From M55B174 sp964618065 (GTDB lineage Bacteria; Patescibacteriota; Minisyncoccia; CAIUEV01; JAHKAQ01), in the NCBI GenBank assembly GCA_964618065.1, contig CAZTZK010000047.1:1-16982 (forward strand): a DNA stretch of 16,982 nucleotides, read 5' to 3'. A program made the translations under genes and the position numbers. Shown here one piece after another: positions 6,272-14,682 of this stretch (the first letter of the stretch is position 1; each line of letters starts with the position of its first letter). Below the pieces are notes generated by a model. The model did not search any database. It had not been told where the DNA came from and saw nothing but the letters and a program-made list of their open reading frames with translations.

Positions 6272-7991
6272 AGGAACTTTTGACTTTTAAGTCTATCATT
6301 TTGAATTCTAAAGAATCGTTGCCATTAAAATGATTAACAACTAAATTAAAAACGATGTCTACAAAATCTCCAACTTTTACTTTTCCGTTAAAATTTTCAA
6401 AATTAAAACCAATACAAGCAAAATATTTTAAGGAACCTACTTTATCCTTTTGGCGACAGACTAACATTTTTAAATGCTTTTTACTCTGACCAACAAATTT
6501 TGCCTGACATACTTGAACATTTTTAATCAAAAAAACTGGTTCTTGATTTTCAGCTCCATAGGGTTCTAGAGCTTTTAATTCCTCTCTTAATGTTTCTCCT
6601 ATTTCATTAAATTGTAATTCGTAATCAATTTTTAATTCCGCTTTTAGATCTTTTTCGTCTATTTCCTCCTCTGCAATTTTTTCCAAACTTTTCTTAAATT
6701 TTTCAAGATTTTTTTGTTCAACTGTAAATCCTGCTGCCTGCTTATGCCCTCCAAATTCAACTAATAAATTTTCCAGTCTCTCTAAAGTTTTTACAATATT
6801 GAATTTTTCTATACTCCTAGCAGAGCCACGAATATAATTACCATTTTTTCCATAAACTAAAGCGGGGCAATTAAATTTATCACAAAGTCTACCAGCCGCC
6901 AAACCCACTATCCCAAGCGGCCAACTGTCCTTGCCTGCGATAATAATTTTTTTTCCGGAGAAATCCAAGCTCTCTGCTTCTTGCAAAATTTTTGTAGTTG
7001 AACTTCTGCGGTTTTTATTTTGGGTTTCTAATTGATTCGCTAAATTTTTAGCTAAATTTTTGCTCTCTTCGTTTAAAAGGATGTAGGCCTTATTAGCATG
7101 ATCCATTCTCCCAGCAGCATTTATTCTAGGGGCAATTTGAAAAGCAACAGTTTCTGCTTTTATTGGCTTTTCGCCATTCGTTAAAATTTTAGCATTTTCC
7201 ATTAAAAGTTTTAGTCCTGGCCTTCTAGTTTTACTCAAAACAATTAGACCATACTTAACTAAAACTCTATTTTCTCCCCGAAGAGGAACCATGTCGGCAA
7301 TAGTTCCAATAGCTACTAAATCAAGTAACCATTTTTCAAATCCAATTGAGAATTTATCTTCTCCTATTTTCTTAATTAAAAATTGAACCAATTTAAAAGC
7401 TACTCCAACTCCTGCTAAATCTGTAAAAGGGTAACGACCTTTGTCCTGATGAGGATTGATTAGAGCAACAGCTTCAGGAAGTTTTTTAGGTAAAGCATGA
7501 TGATCCGTAATAATTAATTCTATATTTGCTTTTTTAAAAAGTTTAGCTTCTTCTACATTCCTAACACCAGTATCTACAGTAATTACCAACTTCACTTTTT
7601 CTTTTTTTAAATAAGTAATTGCATCCTTATTTAAACCATATCCTTCTTTAACTCTTTCGGGGATATAAATAACCGGCTTAATTTTTAACTCCTTAAAAAA
7701 TTGGTTCAAAACAGAAGACGCTGTTATTCCATCGGCATCATAGTCTCCATAAATAGCAACTTTTTCTTTGTTTTTAATCGCTTTAATTATTCTTTCGGCT
7801 CCTTTTTTCATTCCTGAAAGCATTTCTGGATTATGCAATCCTTTTTTATAATCTAAGTCAAAAAAATTTTCCGCTTCCTCCTTGGTTTTTATTTCTCTTT
7901 GAAAAAGAATAGTTTGAACAAAGTTTGAATAGCTGGAAAATTTTTTTCTATATTCACTCTTTGGTTGAGATTTTAAAATCCAATTTTTCAT
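6270..7991 (-). CDS. recJ: Single-stranded-DNA exonuclease RecJ
   Basis: RecJ is a 5'-3' exonuclease on single-stranded DNA, used in recombination and mismatch or base-excision repair. The 573-residue protein has the DHH core motifs in order: YGDYDADGITA (about residue 80-90), a VITVDTG segment, and TDHHALP (about 165). These are followed by a GRMDHANKAY region, then the DHHA1 domain with FGGHKQAAGFTV (about residue 418-429). A C-terminal OB-like domain follows, for which the segment after PVFLIKNVQV fits. Length matches the family. The DHH and GGHxxAAG residues that bind Mn2+ and DNA are present, so it should be active. It lies 65 nt after ackA, behind a probable terminator hairpin, so it probably starts a separate unit with rnhA. 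Confidence 0.95.
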   Translation of the reverse strand: MKNWILKSQPKSEYRKKFSSYSNFVQTILFQREIKTKEEAENFFDLDYKKGLHNPEMLSGMKKGAERIIKAIKNKEKVAIYGDYDADGITASSVLNQFFKELKIKPVIYIPERVKEGYGLNKDAITYLKKEKVKLVITVDTGVRNVEEAKLFKKANIELIITDHHALPKKLPEAVALINPHQDKGRYPFTDLAGVGVAFKLVQFLIKKIGEDKFSIGFEKWLLDLVAIGTIADMVPLRGENRVLVKYGLIVLSKTRRPGLKLLMENAKILTNGEKPIKAETVAFQIAPRINAAGRMDHANKAYILLNEESKNLAKNLANQLETQNKNRRSSTTKILQEAESLDFSGKKIIIAGKDSWPLGIVGLAAGRLCDKFNCPALVYGKNGNYIRGSARSIEKFNIVKTLERLENLLVEFGGHKQAAGFTVEQKNLEKFKKSLEKIAEEEIDEKDLKAELKIDYELQFNEIGETLREELKALEPYGAENQEPVFLIKNVQVCQAKFVGQSKKHLKMLVCRQKDKVGSLKYFACIGFNFENFNGKVKVGDFVDIVFNLVVNHFNGNDSLEFKMIDLKVKSS

Positions 7992-7994
7992 AAA

Positions 7995-8036
7995 AAATAG
8001 ATTAAAAAGAAATAAGACCTGTTTTGCAGACAGACC
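7995..8036 (-). terminator. Probable intrinsic terminator after ackA
   Basis: On the minus strand GGUCUGU (8036-8030) pairs with ACAGGUC (8022-8016), with two G·U pairs, around a 7-nt loop. It is followed by a U-rich tail (UUAUUUCUUUUU). The tail is imperfect and recJ starts about 25 nt later, so it may be an attenuator and not a full stop. Confidence 0.45.
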
Positions 8037-8056
8037 AAAGAAATAAATTAAACGTT

Positions 8057-9121
8057 TTAATTATTCCTTTCAAATATTTGATAAGCTTCTTGAGCAATTA
8101 CAATTTCTTCATCGGTAGGAATAACTAAAACTTTAGTATCTCCTTTATCAACAAAAGTTAAGCCGTCAATTATAGCTTCTCTCGTTTGAGGATCTCCGGC
8201 ACCAACAGTACCCGTAAATATTAAAGCGTCGCAACCTCCTAAAATGGCATAATATGCCCCAATATATTTTTGAATTCGGTAAACATACATTTCAAATGCC
8301 AAGCGAATATCCTTTTCTTTTTTATCATCTAAGTTTTTTAAAACTTCTAACATGCTTTGCTTTCCGCAAATTCCATAAATCCCGCTTTGACGATTTAATA
8401 AATTATCTAATTCGTCCCCCTTCATTCCTTTCCTGGCTAAATCAATAAGAATACCCGGATCAATATCTCCGGAGCGAGTCATCATCATCAAGCCTTCCGC
8501 AGGGGTAAAGCCCATACTGGTGTCAATCGCTTTTCCTTCCTTAACAGCTGTTACACTAGCGCCTCCTCCCAAATGAAGAGAAATTACTTTAATTTTCTTG
8601 AGATCTTTTTCAAGGGCAAGAGAAGCTTGAGCGGCAACATAAGAATGAGAAATCCCATGGAACCCCAAACGCCGATAGCCACTAGCATCGGCTATTTTTT
8701 TATTTAAGGCATAACGCCAAGCTTTTTCTGGAAGCTCTTTATAAAAATAAGTATCAAAAACTGCTACATTAGTAGCTTGAGGCATTACGCTTAGAGTAGC
8801 TTTAATTCCTTCTAAATTAGCAGGGTTATGTAAGGGAGCCAAATCATTATATTTTTCAATAGATTTAATTTTATCTTCACCTATAATTTGAGGATCGATA
8901 AATTCCAGGCCTCCATTAACATAACGATGCCCAATAACTTTTAAGTCAGAAATATAATTTTCTAACTCTTTTTTAACCTGATCAATGGCTTCAAAGTGAT
9001 TTTTTACATTTCCAAAGCCGATATTATTAATCTTTCCTTCTTTCTCAAGTTTAAAATTATCCGTTTCGTAAAGTTTATATTTTAAAGTCTGGCTTCCTGA
9101 ATTTATCGCTAGAATAAACAT
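8057..9121 (-). CDS. ackA: Acetate kinase family protein with altered nucleotide pocket
   Basis: Acetate kinase interconverts acetyl phosphate plus ADP and acetate plus ATP. This 354-residue protein is shorter than the usual 390-400. Conserved parts are NSGSQTLK (N7), GHRYVNGG (R66), APLHNPANLEGI, VFDTYF, GFHGISH (H155), MTRSGDIDPG (R216) and IPTDEEIVIAQ (E338/E339). Acetyl-phosphate chemistry is therefore likely kept. Three nucleotide-facing elements differ. HLGNG is HLGGG (183-187). The usual SSDxRD segment is GKQSMLEV (253-260). The GIGEN motif is TVGAG (305-309). HLGGG is also seen in butyrate kinases, but the TRSGDIDP block points to the acetate kinase side. It lies 59 nt after pduL, which would supply acetyl phosphate. 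The phosphoryl partner could be something other than ADP/ATP. Confidence 0.88.
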   Translation of the reverse strand: MFILAINSGSQTLKYKLYETDNFKLEKEGKINNIGFGNVKNHFEAIDQVKKELENYISDLKVIGHRYVNGGLEFIDPQIIGEDKIKSIEKYNDLAPLHNPANLEGIKATLSVMPQATNVAVFDTYFYKELPEKAWRYALNKKIADASGYRRLGFHGISHSYVAAQASLALEKDLKKIKVISLHLGGGASVTAVKEGKAIDTSMGFTPAEGLMMMTRSGDIDPGILIDLARKGMKGDELDNLLNRQSGIYGICGKQSMLEVLKNLDDKKEKDIRLAFEMYVYRIQKYIGAYYAILGGCDALIFTGTVGAGDPQTREAIIDGLTFVDKGDTKVLVIPTDEEIVIAQEAYQIFERNN

Positions 9122-9180
9122 AAAAAATACGTTAATTAATAAGTCGGTACACTTGAGAAAATTAAAAAAAATAAATTCTA

Positions 9181-9765
9181 TTAAATGATCTCACCTAAAC
9201 AATGACCGGAAATTCCAGCTGCGTTACCTTCATCAGTATCAATATGCATTGCTAATTTAAAATTATCAGCTACTCTTACAACTACTTTATGGAAGACTAA
9301 TTCTCTCTCTCCATCTTCACCAGCTCTAACATTGATCTCCGCTCCATTTTTTAAATTAAATTCTTTTGCTTCTTCGGTAGAAATATGCAGATGCCTCTTG
9401 GCAATTATCATACCTTCATTTTTAACTAACTCCCCGGCAGGACCTATAATTTTAAAACCAGGAGTTTTTTCAATATTTCCACTTAAACGAACAGGGGGAT
9501 CGGCTCCCAACGAACGAGCATCGGTTTTTGCAAGTTCCAACTGAGTTTTTTCTTTAAAAGGAATTATAATTCTTAGGTTTTCCAAGCTTTTCTCTCCTTT
9601 TTCTCCTTGATAAACTATTCGGACGGTTTCTTGAGTAGAAAAATATTCTGGTTGAGATAATTTTTTCAAAAAATTAAAATTATATCCTTCCCCAAAAATA
9701 ATAGCTGCATCAGCTTTTGATAGATGCAAATGTCTAGCTGAAACTTCAATAAGAATTTTTTTCAT
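9181..9765 (-). CDS. pduL: PduL-type phosphate acyltransferase (phosphotransacetylase)
   Basis: PduL converts acyl-CoA plus phosphate to acyl phosphate plus CoA. It is unrelated to the classical Pta and binds zinc through histidines. The 194-residue protein shows both halves of the repeated fold: SARHLHLS (H12, H14) in the first and AKRHLHIS (H125, H127) in the second. The C-terminal HIDTDEGNAAG contributes H174, and LGADPPVRLSG links the halves. No N-terminal extension is present that could target it to a microcompartment shell, and no shell genes are nearby. Acetyl-CoA to acetyl phosphate is therefore the likely reaction, with the product passed to AckA next door. It starts 8 nt after the PfkB kinase gene, so translation is probably coupled. 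Confidence 0.93.
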   Translation of the reverse strand: MKKILIEVSARHLHLSKADAAIIFGEGYNFNFLKKLSQPEYFSTQETVRIVYQGEKGEKSLENLRIIIPFKEKTQLELAKTDARSLGADPPVRLSGNIEKTPGFKIIGPAGELVKNEGMIIAKRHLHISTEEAKEFNLKNGAEINVRAGEDGERELVFHKVVVRVADNFKLAMHIDTDEGNAAGISGHCLGEII

Positions 9766-9773
9766 AAAAAAAA

Positions 9774-10712
9774 TTAACTTCTTAACAATCCCTCTAGTGT
9801 CCCAATATGAGTTATTACTGAAACAGCATTGCGAATACCATTCTCGGCTGCAATTTTTAGAGGTCCTTCTTTAAGATAAACTGCTAAAAAACCGGCTACA
9901 AAAGCATCCCCTGCTCCAGTAGCATCTTTAATTTTAATTTTCTTGGACGGAAGATGAGAAAAATTCTTGCCATCGTAAATATAAACACCTTCTGCCCCAG
10001 AAGTAACCACTACAATTTTGGGACCATGCTGATAAATAGCTGCCATTATTTCTTTAATTTCTTTCTTTGTTTGCTGACGAGTAATTTCAATAGCTTCATC
10101 CTCGTTAAGAAATATCACTTCAACTTGTTTCAAAAAATTTTCCATTTTTTCCATTCCAGCTTTGACCTGATTTGTTCCGGGAGTAAAAAACAATCTTTTA
10201 TGAAAAGTAGTGGCACACCTTTCAAGTTCTTTAAATTTCTTCTCCCAATTATATTTCAGAGAAGAAACAAATATAGAATCTGATTGGATTGAAGAACAAT
10301 TAATTTTTAGTTTTTGGCCAGCGCTTTTATTAACAAAAACAGTCCTTTCCCCGGTTGATTTATCAAGGATAACCAAAGACCGATCAGTATTGCCTCCTGG
10401 TATTACTTTTACTAAGGAAATGTCTACTCCTTCTTTCTCTAAAGTTTCTAAAACTGCCTTACCTGATTCGTCATCGCCAACAGCACAAAGAGTAGCAGTA
10501 TTTATCCCCTGCCTTTTTAAACCAACAGCGACATTAATAGCGGTTCCTCCTGGATGAAAACTTAAATATTCAACAGTTTCTTTGGCACCATATTCAAAAG
10601 CCATTAATTTCTGACAGGTCAAATCATCTTTGTTATCAATAACAAAAACTTTCTTAGGAATTAAGAAAATGTCTCTAGTGGCAGAACCAATTGTGGTTAG
10701 TTGATTTTCCAT
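9774..10712 (-). CDS. PfkB/ribokinase-family carbohydrate kinase
   Basis: A 312-residue ATP-dependent kinase of the PfkB family. PfkB signature 1 is seen as HPGGTAINVAVGLKRQG (53-69), which binds the sugar. Signature 2 is DATGAGDAFVAG near residues 263-274, with the catalytic base D269 and the anion hole. The VTSGAEGVYIYDG segment lies before it, as in ribokinases. The substrate cannot be read from the sequence: ribose, fructose 1- or 6-phosphate, and nucleosides are all used by relatives. Its position between gpmI (21 nt) and pduL (8 nt) in a glycolysis-acetate cluster makes a sugar or sugar phosphate feeding glycolysis plausible. The start is ATG with no clear ribosome site. Confidence 0.88.
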   Translation of the reverse strand: MENQLTTIGSATRDIFLIPKKVFVIDNKDDLTCQKLMAFEYGAKETVEYLSFHPGGTAINVAVGLKRQGINTATLCAVGDDESGKAVLETLEKEGVDISLVKVIPGGNTDRSLVILDKSTGERTVFVNKSAGQKLKINCSSIQSDSIFVSSLKYNWEKKFKELERCATTFHKRLFFTPGTNQVKAGMEKMENFLKQVEVIFLNEDEAIEITRQQTKKEIKEIMAAIYQHGPKIVVVTSGAEGVYIYDGKNFSHLPSKKIKIKDATGAGDAFVAGFLAVYLKEGPLKIAAENGIRNAVSVITHIGTLEGLLRS

Positions 10713-10733
10713 TTTTAAATAAATAATGATTTT

Positions 10734-12278
10734 TTAGAATAAGCTTTCTATCATTCTTTCTTCTTTGTCTATTCTCATAGTTCTTAAAATAGTAGGAGCA
10801 ACATTACCTAATTTTCCTCCGCTTACAAGTTTCTTCCCTTTTATTTTATCACAAGCCGCAATAAAAGGAACTGGATTTTTTGTATGGAAAGTTAATTTTC
10901 CTCCATTTTTTTTATCAAGCATTTCATCTGCATTGCCATGATCAGCAAAAATAAATAAACTGCCCTTTTTTTCTTTAACCTCTTTCCAAATTCTTCCCAA
11001 ACATTTATCCAGAAATTCTATACCTTGAACCGTTGCTTTTATATCTCCTGTATGGCCTAACATATCAGGATTGGGATAATTAACCAGAATAAAATCGTAA
11101 GTTTCTTCCTGCAAATATTTAACGATGGTATCTGTAATCGGTTTGGCTGACATTTTTGGAGTTTTCGCATAAGAATCAACTTCTGGAGAAGGAATCATAA
11201 TTCTTTTTTCTCCAGCAACAGAATCAGAGAAGCCTCCATTAAGAAAAAAAGTTACATGGGCAAATTTTTCCGTTTCTGAAATATATAATTGTTTTAAACT
11301 ACTTAGAGCACTCGGTAAAGTCTGATAAATTTTTTCAGAAGTAAAAACAGTTTTAGTATCAATATTGGGACCAAAATCAGTTAGGGTTACAAAAAATAGA
11401 TTCTTGATCCTTGGCTGAGGGAGTACTGTCTCTTCCGATTCTTCTAAGACAAAAAGTTTAGTAAATTGCCTTGCTCTATCAGAACGTAAATTAAAAAATA
11501 TTACCGAATCATTATCAGCTATCTGAGCAACGGGTTTTCCGTTTTCATAAATTACAGTAGGTAAAATATATTCATCAGTTAAACCTTTTTTATAGGCTTT
11601 AGAAACCGCTTCTTGAGCTGAGTTTGCTTTTTCTCCTTTGCTATCAACCATAGAAGCATAAGCTTTTTTTAAGCGATCCCAATTTTTAACCCTATCCATC
11701 CCATAGAATCTTCCTCCGAGAGTAGCTATTTTGCCAATACCAATTTTTTCCATTTGACTCTGCCACTTTTCTAAATGTTTTAATGCACTTTTAGGTTTAG
11801 AATCCCGACCATCGGTAAAAAAATGAATAAAAACTTCAGTGGCACCTTTCATTTTTGCCATTTTCAAAAGAGCTAGAAAATGATCAACTTTAATATGAGG
11901 GCTATCATCGTTAGAAATAAGACCTATAAGGTGAAGCCTAGAACCAATTTTTGAAACATGCTCAATCGCTTTTGTTAAAACCGGATTTTGAAAAAATGTT
12001 CCCTTTTCAATCTCTTGAGAAATTATTTTTGATTCTTGATCCACAATTCTTCCGGCTCCAATATTAGAATGGCCAACTTCACTTCCTGAAGTCTCTTGAG
12101 ATCTTAACCCTACATCTTCTCCTGTAGCTCCTAATTCCGTATAAGGATATTCTTCTTTTAATCTCTCATAGTTAGGCTTTTTAGCTATTTCTACAGCATT
12201 ACCTTCATATTTTGGAGCAATACCAAAACCATCTAAAATTACGGCAACACAAGGACTATTTTTTTCTTGATTTTTCAT
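10734..12278 (-). CDS. gpmI: 2,3-bisphosphoglycerate-independent phosphoglycerate mutase
   Basis: It interconverts 3-phosphoglycerate and 2-phosphoglycerate through a phosphoserine, with two Mn2+ ions. The 514-residue length is normal. ILDGFG carries a metal-binding Asp (D16). TSGSEVGHSNIGAGR holds the phosphorylated Ser (S66). FTDGRDSKPKSA, GGRFYGMDRVKNWDR and FFNLRSDRARQF bind substrate. HVTFFLNGG, YPNPDMLGHTG and FADHGNADEM give the C-terminal phosphatase-like metal site. The conserved GGVHSH loop is changed to DDSPHIKVDH: the first His is kept but the second is Lys. This is a variation on a usually strict motif. It lies 13 nt after eno and 21 nt before the PfkB gene, so one operon is likely. 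Confidence 0.96.
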   Translation of the reverse strand: MKNQEKNSPCVAVILDGFGIAPKYEGNAVEIAKKPNYERLKEEYPYTELGATGEDVGLRSQETSGSEVGHSNIGAGRIVDQESKIISQEIEKGTFFQNPVLTKAIEHVSKIGSRLHLIGLISNDDSPHIKVDHFLALLKMAKMKGATEVFIHFFTDGRDSKPKSALKHLEKWQSQMEKIGIGKIATLGGRFYGMDRVKNWDRLKKAYASMVDSKGEKANSAQEAVSKAYKKGLTDEYILPTVIYENGKPVAQIADNDSVIFFNLRSDRARQFTKLFVLEESEETVLPQPRIKNLFFVTLTDFGPNIDTKTVFTSEKIYQTLPSALSSLKQLYISETEKFAHVTFFLNGGFSDSVAGEKRIMIPSPEVDSYAKTPKMSAKPITDTIVKYLQEETYDFILVNYPNPDMLGHTGDIKATVQGIEFLDKCLGRIWKEVKEKKGSLFIFADHGNADEMLDKKNGGKLTFHTKNPVPFIAACDKIKGKKLVSGGKLGNVAPTILRTMRIDKEERMIESLF

Positions 12279-12291
12279 TTTATTCTAAAAA

Positions 12292-13548
12292 TTATTTTTC
12301 TTCTTCTCTTATCTCTAAAAGGCGATTATATTTGGCAACTCTTTCACTTCTTGCCATTGCGCCTGACTTAAGCCAATTAGCTCTAGCTCCCACTGCTAAA
12401 TCCGCAATAAAATCATCTTGGGTGTCTCCACTTCTATGTGAAACCGCCATTTTAATTCCTTCTTTGTGCCCCAATCTCATACATTCTAAGGTTTCACTGA
12501 GGGTGCCAATTTGATTAGGCTTGATGAGCAAACTATTTAACGCTTTTTCATCTAGAGCCTTTTTTACTCTTTCTATGTTGGTTACTGTAAAATCATCTCC
12601 CATTACATTAACATCTGCGCCACATTCTAGATTAAACTTTGTCCACCCCGCAAAATCATCTTCAGCCAAACCATCTTCTATAATAACTAGAGGATATTCA
12701 ACAATCAATTTTTTATAATACTCAATTAATTCTTCAGAGGTTAATTGCTTTTCATCAAGTTTGAGTAAATATTTTTTAGAATCTGAATCATAGAATTGAG
12801 AAGCGGCTACATCAAGAGCAAAACTGATTTCCTCGCCTACCTTATAACCAGCTTTCTCAACAGCTGTTTTCAAATAAAACAAAGGCTCTTCATTGCTTTT
12901 GAGTTTAGGAGCAAAGCCTCCTTCGTCTCCAACTGATATAGTTTGATTATCTTCTTGAAATTTCTTTTTTAAAACTTGATAAATTTCCGCCAGAGCTCTT
13001 ATTTTTTCTTCTATTCTCTCAATACCGTTAGCCACTAGCATGTATTCTTGAAAATCAAGTTTGGAATCAGAATGAGCTCCTCCGTTAATAACATTACACA
13101 TTGGATCTGGAAAAGAAATTTCTTCTTTTGAAAAACCGGCAAGTATGGTCAAATATTTGTATAAAGGAATTTTATTTGCAAAAGCAGCTGCCCTTGCAAC
13201 AGCTAAGGAAACACCTAGGATGGCATTAGCTCCCAACTCAGCCTTGTTTGGAGTTCCGTCTAACTGGATCATTTTTTGATCTATATTTTTTTGTTCATTC
13301 ACGTCCATTCCGATAATAGAAGCAGCAATTTTATTTTCTACATTTTGGATGGCTTTAGTAACACCCTTACCATTGAATCTTCCCGCATCGTTATCTCTTA
13401 ACTCTAAAACTTCATGTTTTCCAGTTGAAGCTCCGGAAGGAACATTGGCAAAGGAAACGATTCCATTTTCTAGAGTTATTTTAACTCGAACAGTAGGGTT
13501 GCCTCTTGAGTCAAGAATTTCAAAAGCGTTTATTTTTTTTATTTTCAT
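12292..13548 (-). CDS. eno: Enolase
   Basis: It dehydrates 2-phosphoglycerate to phosphoenolpyruvate. The 418-residue protein matches the family, slightly short of the usual 430. The N-terminal block reads LDSRGNPTV and SGASTGKHE, the mobile catalytic loop. GGAHSDSKLDFQEYM gives the loop His and a catalytic-site Glu. VGDEGGFAP contains the proton-shuttling Glu. The three metal acids are in ALDVAAS, IIEDGLAEDD and MGDDFTVT. LLIKPNQIGT has the base Lys, AVSHRSGDTQD the substrate-binding residues, and LKSGAMARSERVAKYN the last catalytic Lys. All are conserved. Gap to pgk is 45 nt and to gpmI 13 nt. The start is ATG; upstream is AT-rich without a Shine-Dalgarno site. Confidence 0.97.
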   Translation of the reverse strand: MKIKKINAFEILDSRGNPTVRVKITLENGIVSFANVPSGASTGKHEVLELRDNDAGRFNGKGVTKAIQNVENKIAASIIGMDVNEQKNIDQKMIQLDGTPNKAELGANAILGVSLAVARAAAFANKIPLYKYLTILAGFSKEEISFPDPMCNVINGGAHSDSKLDFQEYMLVANGIERIEEKIRALAEIYQVLKKKFQEDNQTISVGDEGGFAPKLKSNEEPLFYLKTAVEKAGYKVGEEISFALDVAASQFYDSDSKKYLLKLDEKQLTSEELIEYYKKLIVEYPLVIIEDGLAEDDFAGWTKFNLECGADVNVMGDDFTVTNIERVKKALDEKALNSLLIKPNQIGTLSETLECMRLGHKEGIKMAVSHRSGDTQDDFIADLAVGARANWLKSGAMARSERVAKYNRLLEIREEEK

Positions 13549-13593
13549 ATAATAAATTTAAAGATAGGATTGAAGCTTTACTTCGTCCTTTTT

Positions 13594-14682
13594 TTATTTT
13601 TTTAATATTTCTATACCCGGTAAATTTTTCTTACCGATAAATTCAAGCATGGCTCCCCCTCCGGTAGAAACAAAATCTATTTTATCAAAAATACCAAAAA
13701 GTTGTAGCATTTCATGAGTTTCTCCTCCTCCCACTAATTTATAGGCAGTTGATTCAGCGACAGCTTTGGCAACAATAAGACTTCCTTTTCTGTAAGGCTT
13801 ATCTTCAAATTTGCCCAGGGGGCCATTCCAAAGAATCGTTTTGGCAGAAGCTAGCAAACCAGCAAAATTTTCAGCTGATTCTTCGTCTATATCTTGTTTT
13901 TTATCTCCTTTAAACCCCACTGGAAGAATAATTTTTTCAGAATGAGGGAAGTTAGGAATTTTTTTCTCTTTACCAAACTTTTTTATGAACTCAACTGCAA
14001 TTAATCCTCCAACTAAAATTTTATCGTATTTTTTAGCTAAAGATTGAATTACCGGCATTTTAGTCTCTAATTTAGCTCCTCCAATTATAGCGATCGCTGG
14101 AGAGATTGGTTTTTCAACATTTTTTTCAATTTCTTCTATTTCTTTTGCTAGAAGAAGTCCCCCATAACTGGGAAGATAATGCGCTATTCCAAAAATTGAA
14201 GCATGAACACGATGGCAAACACTAAAAGCATCATTGACAAAAATATCACCTAAGGAAGCCAGTTTTTTGGCAAATTTTTTATCGTTTTCAGTTTCTTCTC
14301 TCCAAAAACGAATATTTTCTAAAAAGGTTATCCTACTTTTTGTTTTTTTGGCTTCTTCTGTGCAATTTTTAATATCTTTTTTGTATTTTATTAATTTGAT
14401 ATTAAGATCTCCCAGACCAAAATCGGCCATTTTTTCAGCAAAATCAGACACTACCGGAAGTAAAGAAGAATCACTTTGAAATTTTCCATCCGGACGACCC
14501 AAATGGGTTAAAATAATTATCTTTTTAACTCCGTTATTAAAAAGATATTGCACAGTATCTAGGCTACGTTTAATTCTGTAAGAATCTAAAACCTTCCCTC
14601 CCTTAATTGGACAATTAAAATCAACTCTTAGAATAACAGTTTTATTAGAAACATCACTTTTTTCAATTGTTTTTATCTCCAT
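13594..14682 (-). CDS. pgk: Phosphoglycerate kinase
   Basis: It makes ATP and 3-phosphoglycerate from 1,3-bisphosphoglycerate and ADP. The 362-residue protein is somewhat shorter than the usual 390-400. The substrate half has RVDFNCPI, YRIKRSL, THLGRPDG, LENIRFWREE and CHRVHAS with the basic-patch arginines and histidine. The nucleotide half has GGAKLETKMP, ILWNGPLGKFED, GGGETHEM (Asp replaced by Glu at the usual GGGD) and STGGGAMLEF. It is the first gene of the cluster, downstream of a good promoter. AAGGA stands two nucleotides before the ATG, one of few Shine-Dalgarno-like sites in the window, although the spacing is short. Confidence 0.97.
   Translation of the reverse strand: MEIKTIEKSDVSNKTVILRVDFNCPIKGGKVLDSYRIKRSLDTVQYLFNNGVKKIIILTHLGRPDGKFQSDSSLLPVVSDFAEKMADFGLGDLNIKLIKYKKDIKNCTEEAKKTKSRITFLENIRFWREETENDKKFAKKLASLGDIFVNDAFSVCHRVHASIFGIAHYLPSYGGLLLAKEIEEIEKNVEKPISPAIAIIGGAKLETKMPVIQSLAKKYDKILVGGLIAVEFIKKFGKEKKIPNFPHSEKIILPVGFKGDKKQDIDEESAENFAGLLASAKTILWNGPLGKFEDKPYRKGSLIVAKAVAESTAYKLVGGGETHEMLQLFGIFDKIDFVSTGGGAMLEFIGKKNLPGIEILKK

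Noticed and set aside
9181..9765. Microcompartment locus suggested by PduL
   Set aside because: No shell protein, no targeting peptide and no aldehyde or alcohol dehydrogenase in the neighbourhood.
9954..10557. Plus-strand frames of 109 and 115 codons opposite the PfkB gene
   Set aside because: They are antisense shadows of a well-supported gene and show no family motif.
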